Positions 35,501-44,500 of a DNA stretch of 64,000 nucleotides are shown here, one piece after another; the stretch's first letter is position 1, and each line of letters starts with the position of its first letter. The stretch is from assembly GCF_026151205.1 (NCBI RefSeq), contig NC_087077.1:10221983-10285982 (forward strand). The letters are read 5' to 3'. This DNA comes from Bolinopsis microptera (lineage: Eukaryota; Ctenophora; Tentaculata; Lobata; Bolinopsidae). The notes under the pieces are model-generated. The model ran no database searches and had not been told where the DNA came from. It worked only from the letters and a program-made list of their open reading frames with translations. Both the position numbers and the translations under genes were made by a program.

Positions 35501-38500
35501 AGTTGTTTGGAAACAACCAGAGGCAGTTCTACAGAAACCTTCAAACAAACCCTGAAGAACAGGATATCTCCCACCCTGAGGCTGACAAGGATTCTTGTTT
35601 GAAGTTCTGGAAGAACATATGGGAGCAGCCGGTTGAACATAACAGTGATGCTGAATGGTTACCGGATGTCAGAACAGCACTAGCCTCAGCAGATGAACAG
35701 CGACAGTTTGTTATAACTAACACCCTGGTTGCAGATAGAGTGAAGAAAATGACCAATTGGTCCTCTCCTGGTACAGACGGACTGCATGCTTATTGGATAA
35801 AGCACTTTAAAGAACTCCACAATAGGATTGCAGATCAACTTATGAATTGCCTAACCAACGCTGATATCCCTGACTGGATGACATTGGGACGCACGTACCT
35901 GCTCATAAAGGACCACTCCAAAGGACCCATCCCAGGCAATTTCAGACCTATTACATGCTTATCAGCTATGTGGAAACTGTTCACTGGTCTAATCTCAGAT
36001 TCCATATACAACCATTTAGACCAGCAAAAACTCCTCCCCCCTGAGCAGAAAGGGTGCAAGAAGAAGAGCAGAGGATGTAAAGAACAGTTAATGATAGACA
36101 AACTCATTCTGAAGAACTGTAAACGAAGGAAGCGGAACCTGAACATGACGTTTATAGACTACAAGAAGGCGTATGATAGCGTCCCACACTCTTGGATTCT
36201 GTCTTGTTTGACCATGTGTGGTATCTCTTCATCCATCATAGATCTGTTTGAAGCCTCCTTCAAGCAATCGTATGTTAACCTGATGCTTGGTAAAGTTTCC
36301 CTTGGGAGAATTAAAATTAATAGAGGTCTATTCCAAGGAGACTCAGTATCACCTATTCACTTTATCATGAGTCTTATACCCCTGTCCATTCTTTTGAATA
36401 AGCATGACATAGGATACTCTCTGGAGAAGGGAGGTCGACCGAAAGTGTCACATAGGCTATACATGGACGACCTCAAGTTGTATGCCGAGAGTGAAGACGA
36501 AATGCAAACACTGGTTAATACCACAGCAGAGTTCAGCAGTGACATAAAAATGGAATTCGGGCTAGAGAAATGTGCCGTGGTGAAGGTGAAGAAGGGAGCA
36601 AGAGCCGTTTTCGAAGGCATCTCCCTACCCACAGGTGAACATATCCATGAGTTGGAGGACGAGGGCTATAAGTATCTGGGAATACTAGAAGCCAATGATA
36701 TACTGCACAAAGATATGAAAGCACTGGTTACAAAAGAGTATATCAGAAGAGTTAAAAAGGTTTTAAAATCCCAGCTTCATGGCAGGAATAGTATACAAGC
36801 AATTAACACCTGGGCTGTACCTGTGATAAGATATGGAGCTGGAATTCTCTCATGGAATGCTGGAGAGACCAAAGCCTTAGATGTCAAGACCCGGAAACTG
36901 ATGAGGATAAATGGAGCTCACCACCCCCAAGGAGATGTTGATCGGTTATACGTAAGCCGTCAACTGGGTGGCCGTGGGCTACATAGTATAGAGGAAGTCG
37001 TAAAGAGAGAGGAGAATGCACTCACCACTTATGTGGTGAGAAGTAGAGGCCCAGAACTGATTGCTCTGAAGGACTACTTTGTCAAAGACAAGATACTCTT
37101 GGGTGAAGAGATAGAGAAAGATATCGACCGAACACAACGCGAGGAAATCCGCAAGGAGAAGTGGACTGCTAAAGTGATGCACGGACAGTTCCCAAGGCAG
37201 ATGATGGGTATAGCGGACCCGTTAACCTCTTGGAACTGGCTCACTCAACAAGACTTGAAGAAGGAGACAGAAGGATTGTTGATAGCAGCCCAAGATCAAG
37301 CACTTAGGACGAATTATGTGAAGCACAGGATTGACAAAACACCTGGCTCTTCTCCCCTCTGCAGACTCTGCAGAAATCATTACGAGACAATAGACCACAT
37401 ACTGAATGGGTGCCCAAAACTTTCACAGACAGAATATAAGTGTCGGCATGACAAAGTAGCTGCCGCATTGCACTGGAGTCTGTGCAAGGAATACGGCTTC
37501 CCACGCAGTAAAAGGTGGTACGAACACCGGGCAGAGAAGGTGCTGGAGAACGAAAAAGTCAAGATATTGTGGGACTTCCATGTCCAGTCGGACCACGTTA
37601 TCGAACACTGCAGACCGGATCTCCTCCTGGTAGACAAGGTAACCAACGCAGCAACTATCATTGACGTTGCAGTCCCAGGAGATACCCGGATCCTGGATAG
37701 AGAACAAGAAAAGATACTGAAATATCAAGACCTAAAAAGAGAAATTAAGAAGAACTGGAATTTACGAAAGGTCACAATCGTCCCTGTGGTGATAGGCGCA
37801 TTAGGAACTATCACCATTAACTTTCGTAAACACCTCGACGCAGTCCACTGCAATCTGAGCATCTCTAATCTCCAGAAGACAGCTCTGCTTGGATCAGCCA
37901 GAATTCTCAGGATGGTCTTAAACATATGATATTATTGAGAGTATAATACACTGTAGATATTCTATATTTAGTTTATTCTTCACTGGATACTGTAATAAAC
38001 ACTTTTTACCTGGTCCTCTTATATCTCTTCCCTTGCTATGCAAGCCCTGTCTCTTGTTTATACAATTTTTAACCCGTATATTGGGTAGACTGTGTATTTG
38101 TTATGTATTTTATATTAAATACAGTTTTGTGTACAAGTAATTATTGTTATTTACTGGACTAAGGGGTATACATGTGTTGGAGTTTTTCTCTTATTCTTCT
38201 TCTCTTGCTCTGCATGCCCTGATTCTTGTATAAACATGATGTTTGTTTAAATATTGTATATTCTTGTATTGATTGTGGTATTTTGTGGGTCAGATTCAGC
38301 AATACCCAATGGGTACTTGCTGAATCACTGTTTTATACACTCTGTAGCCAGTCCCTGTGTTCCGTCCCTTGCCCTGCAAGCCCTGTTTCTTGATAATACA
38401 GCATTTATTTATCGTGTATTACATTGTAGTATGTAATAAACATTTGTAGTAGCGTAGGATTGTTTTAATTTCTTTTTGCTAGGTTTTAGAATATTTATTT

Positions 38501-41500
38501 GTATAATTTGTGATTGTTTCTCCCGGTTTTCTTCCCTTGCGTAGCAAGCCCTGTCTCTTGTAAAAACAACCTCGAAAGATTTGTAGATACACATAGTCTC
38601 TACACCTTTACCCTCTGGTCCCTAGGGTCAGCTGATCCCGGGCCAGAGGAAAACTACCGACTGCCAAGGTTTGACGCCTAGGCAGTCGAGACCTCTTATT
38701 GAGACCCTTTATAATAATAATAATGATAGGCGCATTAGGAATTATCACCATTAACTTTCGTAAACACCTCGACGCAGTCCACTGCAATCTGAGCATCTCT
38801 AATTTCCAGAAGACAGCTCTGCTTGGATCAGCCAGAATTCTCAGGATGGTCTTAGACATATAATATAATTGAGAGTATAATACACTGTAGATACTCTATA
38901 TTTAGTTTATTCTTCACTGGATACTGTATTAAACACTTTTTACCTGGTCCTCTTATATCTCTTCCCTTGCTATGCAAGCTCTGTCTCTTGTTTATACAAT
39001 TTTTAACTCGTTTATTGGGTAGACTGTGTATTTGTTATGTATTTTATATTATACAATTTTGTGTACAAGTAATTATTGTTATTTGCTGGACTAAGGGGTA
39101 TACATGTGCTGGAGTTTTTCTCTTATTTTTCTTCTCTTGCTCTGCATGCCCTGATTCTTGTATAAACATGATGTTTTTCTTATATTGTATATTCTTGTAT
39201 TGATTGTGGTATTTTGTGGGTCAGATTCAGCAAAACCCAATGGGTACTTGCTGAATCACTGTTTTATACACTCTGTAGCCAGTTCCTGTGTTCCGTCCAT
39301 TGCCCTGCAAGCCCTGTTTCTTGATTATACAGCATTTATTTATCGTGTATTACATTGTAGTATGTAATAAACATTTGTAGTAGTGTAGGATTGTATGAAT
39401 TTCTTTTTGCTAGGTTTTATAATATTTAATTGTATAATTTGTGATTGTTTCTTCCGGTTTTCTTCCCTTGCGTAGCAAGCCCTGTCTCTTGTAAAAACAA
39501 CCTCGAAAGATTTGTAGATACACATAGTCTCTACACCTTTACCCTCTGGTCCCTAGGGTCAGCTGATCCCGGGCCAGAGGAAAACCACCGACTGCCAAGG
39601 TTTGACGCCTAGGCAGTCGAGACCTCTTATTGAGACCCTTTATAATAACTAGCAGGAAACCGTCTTACCCTAAAGTGGTGTCAAGACTCAAGAGACTAAA
39701 ATAATTATTACCTATTTAATTCGCGTTTTTGACACCACTTGGGGGTCCAAATTTTGGGCTCTAAAACTCCTATTTCTTGGCGAATTTTTTATTTTTTCAT
39801 GCTGATTTGAAGGCCATTAAAGCATTTGACCCAGTCAAAAAAGTTTCAGTTGTATATCTTTTACGGTTTTTGCGGAAAGTCGTGTTAAAGTTGATGCCGT
39901 GGTGTCAGTAAAATGGCACGGATAAATAAATATATATATATCGTCTCGCTTTATATATAGTAAGATAATAAGACTAAACTATATCGTTGAATCAATAAAA
40001 ACAAGGTATCATAAAATTTTAACAATCTGAATTGTAAATATCACATTATTGCATGATCACTATCTTGAAGTTGATCTTCGGCTTCTTCTACCTCATTTTG
40101 TCTTACAAGTTACAACTGGTTGTCTGTCCAACTCGTAGTCGTACCGGGCAATGAACGATCCCAACTGCTCTACTAGAGAGATACTTGAATGCCTAAAGTA
40201 CAGATTAAGCTTTATCTCTAGCTCCCCACTTGGTATAGGCGACCTTCGGTGGCTTATGTCAGCTACGATACCTTCTACTATACCACCCATCTCGATAAAG
40301 TAGAAGACAAACCGGGATATCTCCCTGCACGAAAACCCATTTGATGAAGATGATATGTGATATTAGATAATGATCATGTACACATATTTTAACATTTTTA
40401 CTTATTATAGACTGCTTTTCTTGCTTAGTGTATGAAAAATGGATTTAAAAATCATTTGCTAAAATTAAAAAAACGTAAATAAAAAGTTGAAAAAAATTCG
40501 GATTTTTTATTGCCTTCTAGCGTTCATATTAATGTCCGTTCATAATTATGTCCGTTCAAGTAATGTCCGTCCAAATAAGGTCCGATAAGGTATACAAAAG
40601 TATACTTGTTAGCCTCATTTCACCCTCTCAAAAGGTAGTTAGCCTCATTTTCACCTCGAATATTTAAAGCTTAGATCTCGATGATAGATATTTAAAGCTT
40701 AGATCAAATTTATAGAGCTAATAAAAGGGCTCGAAGCATGAATAATGTTTCAAAACCCATTATGTGTGTTTTTTATGGCTTCACGGAAAATAAAATCGTA
40801 ACGATTATTCTTATTAATTTCAGCAATTCAAGCAAATCTGAAGACGTACCTTTACTGTCACAGATGGTTGTATTCTTGTCTGAACTATCTCTACAGTAGG
40901 CATGGTAGGCACATAATTTATTCCTGCCGATACATTGTAGACCGGTCGGACATTTTACTCTGTCTTCTCTACAGGTGTAATCTGTTTGGGCAATAGTTAC
41001 CTGAATAGTGTATAGTGGTACTAATTTAACACTACAAAGGAATAATTGTTCGTGTATCGGCGCTTTATTTGTTAACAGCTGATACTGTTAATAGCAACTG
41101 CCAAACCTTTACAGAAAGCTCCGTTCTCATCTGAACCATCTGAACAGTCTTCTTCACCGTTACACATGTTATACTCGTCGATACATTGTAGACCGCCCGG
41201 ACATTTTACTGTTCCTACTACACAGGTGTAATCTGTTTGGGTAATAGTTATCTGTGTTAAAGTGATACTAATTTAACACTATGAAGGAATTTGTTCGTGT
41301 ATTGGCGCTTTATTTGTTAACAGCTGATACTGTTATTTAATAGCAACTGACAAACCTTTACAGAAAGCTGCGTTCTCATCTGAACCATCTGAACAGTCTT
41401 TTTTACCGTCACACATGTTATACTCGTCGATACATTTTAGACCGCCCGGACATTTTACTTTTCCTCCTCCACATGTGTAATCTGTTTGGGTAATAGTTAT

Positions 41501-44500
41501 CTGTAAAGTGTATAGTGGTACTAATTTAACACTATGAAGGAATTTGTTCGTGTATTGGCGCTTAAATTGTTAACAGCTGATACTGTTATTTAATAGCAAC
41601 TGAAAAACCTTTACAGAAAGCTCCGTTCTCATCTGAACCATCTGAACAGTCTTCTTCACCGTCACACATGTAACTCTCCCAGATACATTGTAGACCAGTC
41701 GGACATTTTTCTTTTCTTCCTCCACAGGTGTAATCTGTTTGGGTAATAGTTATCTGTATAGTGATACTAATTTAACACTATGAAGGAATTTGTTCGTGTA
41801 TTGGCGCTTAAATTGTTAACAGCTGATACTGTTATTTAATAGCAACTGCCAAACCTTTACAGAAAGCTCCGTTCTCATCTGAACCATCTGAACAGTCTTT
41901 TCTACCGTCACATATGTTATACTCCCGGATACATTGCAGACCGGTCGGACATTTTACTCTTCCTACTACACAGGTGTAATCTGTTTGGGTAATAGTTATC
42001 TGTATAGTGGTACTAATTTAATGTTCCGAAAGAATTTGTTCGTGTATTGGCGCTTAAATTGTTAGCAGCTGATACTGTTAATAGCAACTGCCAAACCTTT
42101 ACAGAAAGCTCCGTTCTCATCTGAACCATCTGAACAGTCTTCTTCACCGTCACACATGTTATACTCCAAGATACATTGTAGACCGCCCGTACATTTTACT
42201 CTTCCTCCTCCACAGGTGTAATCTGTTTGGGCAATAGTTACCTGAATAGTGTATAGTGGTACTAATTTAACACTACAAAGGAATAATTGTTCGTGTATCG
42301 GCGCTTTATTTGTTAACAGCTGATACTGTTAATAGCAACTGCCAAACCTTTACAGAAAGCTCCGTTCTCATCTGAACCATCTGAACAGTCTTTTATACCG
42401 TCACACATGTTATACTCGTCGATACATTGTAGACCGCCCGGACATTTTACTGTTCCTCCTACACAGGTGTAATCTGTTTGGGTAATAGTTATCTGTATAA
42501 TAGTTATCTATATACTTATATAGTGGTACTAATTTAACACTATGAAGGAATTTTTTCGTGTATTGGTGCTTAAATTGTTAACAGCTGATACTGTTATTTA
42601 ATAGCAACTGCCAAACCTTTACAGAAAGCTCCGTTCTCATCTGAACCATCTGAACAGTGGTTTCTACCGTCACACATGTAATACTCGCCGATACATTGTA
42701 GACCGGTCGGACATTTTACTTTAACTCCTCTACAGGTGTAATCTGTTTGGGTAATAGTTATCTGTATAGTGGTACTAATTTAACACTATGAAGGAATTTG
42801 TTCGTGTATTGGTGCTTAAATTGTTAGCAGCTGATACTGTTATTTAATAGCAACTGACACACCTTTACAGAAAGCTCCGTTCTCCTCTGAACCATCTGAA
42901 CAGTCTTCTTCACCGTCACACATGTAACTCTCCCAGATACATTGTAGACCAGTCGGACATTTTACTTGTCCTCTTCTACAGGTGTAATCTGTTTGGGTAA
43001 TAGTTGTCTGTATAGTGGTACTAATTTAACACTATGAAGAAAGTTGTTCGTGTATTGGCGCAGCTAATACTGTTAATAACAACTGACAAACCTTTACAGA
43101 AAGCTCTGTTCTCATCTGAACCATCTGAACATTCTTCGTCACCGTCACACATGTTAAACTCGCTGATACATTGTAGACCGCCCGGACATTTCAGTCTTTC
43201 TTCTCCACAGGTGTAATCTGTTTGGGTAATAATTATCTGTATAGTGTATAGTGGAAATAATTTAATACTATGAAGAAAGTTGTTCGTGTAATGGGGCTTA
43301 AATTGTTAACAGCTGATACTGTTATTTAATAACAACTGACAAACCTTTACAGAAAGCTCTGTTCTCATCTGAACCATCTGAACATTCTTCGTCACCGTCA
43401 CACATGTTAAACTCGCTGATACATTGTAGACCGCCCGGACATTTCAGTCTTTCTTCTCCACAGGTGTAATCTGTTTGGGTAATACTTATCTGAATAGTGT
43501 ATAGTAGTACTAATTTGATACTATGAAGAAAGTTGTTCGTGTAATGGGGCTTAAATTGTTAACAGCTGATACTGTCAATAACAACTGATAAAGTTAAACC
43601 TTTACAGAAAGCTCTGTTCTCATCCGAACCATCTGAACAGTGGTTTGTACCGTCACACATGTAATGCTGATCGCTGATACATTGTAATCCACCCGGACAT
43701 TTTGCTTTTCCTCTCATACAGGTGTAGTCTGTTTGGGTTATAGTTATCTGTTTACCCCCAGTTCCATAGCCGGATATTATGCCAAATTATTAGACGGAGG
43801 TCCATTTCCCGTAGATCATCTCCGGAGATGATTATCCGGCTCCGTCTACTGTATTAGACGGAGATGAAGCTCTCCGGGAATTTCTCGGAGATTAATTCCC
43901 GGAGACCAACGCGCGCGGGCGAATTAGCTGTCTTTCCGAAAAGGTATAACAAATTTGGTACTGTGAAATTCTCACAGTCTCTAGAAATCAATGGTACAAA
44001 AAATTTTAAACTCCGAGCAAGTTTATTTTTATCGTGCACCCACTAGTAGATGGTCTCCGGATAAGGTTATGGAACTGCAAACCGGAGAAATATCCGGAGA
44101 AAAATCAGGAGACGATCTCCGTCTAATAATTTGGCATAATATCCGGCTATTGAACTGGGGGGTTATAGTTATCTATATACTTATTACTTATATAGTGCAG
44201 TGGTACTAATTTAACACTATGACCATGAAGGAATTTGTTCGTGTATTGGTGCTTAAATTGTTAACAGCTGATACTGTTAATAGCAACTGACAAACCTTTA
44301 CAGAAAGCTCCGTTCTCATCTGAACCATCTGAACAGTCTCCGTCACCGTTACACATAAAATCCTCCCAGATACATTGTAGACCAGTCGGACATTTTACTT
44401 GTCCTCTTCTACAGGTGTAATCTGTTTGGGTAATAGTTATCTGTATAGTGGTACTAATTTAACATTACGAAGGAATTTGTTCGTGTATTGGTGCTTAAAT

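Larger units (their letters stand above)
27490..40593. mobile_element. 13.1-kb interval bounded by ~270-bp inverted repeats
   Basis: The left repeat, 27490-27775, reads ATACCTTATCGGACCTCATT ... ACGGACATTAATATGAACG. The right repeat, 40325-40593, is its complement at roughly 85-90% by eye. Both begin with ACCTTATCGGAC and contain several GTCCGTTCA motifs. The same terminal sequence ends the 120-bp MITEs in the LDLa array. It may be one large composite element carrying the retroelements in between, or two separate family members inserted in opposite directions. No transposase was recognised, so I favour the second reading. Confidence 0.55.

Noticed and set aside
28445-37929. Treating the two LINE coding regions as host genes or one element
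   Set aside because: They have different endonuclease types (APE versus restriction-like), different decay states and separate TAA tails, with a Penelope-like element between them.
40093-40290. 65-codon minus frame in the receptor intron
   Set aside because: Somewhat protein-like composition, but short and isolated; splicing it into the receptor is not supported by phase or domain.
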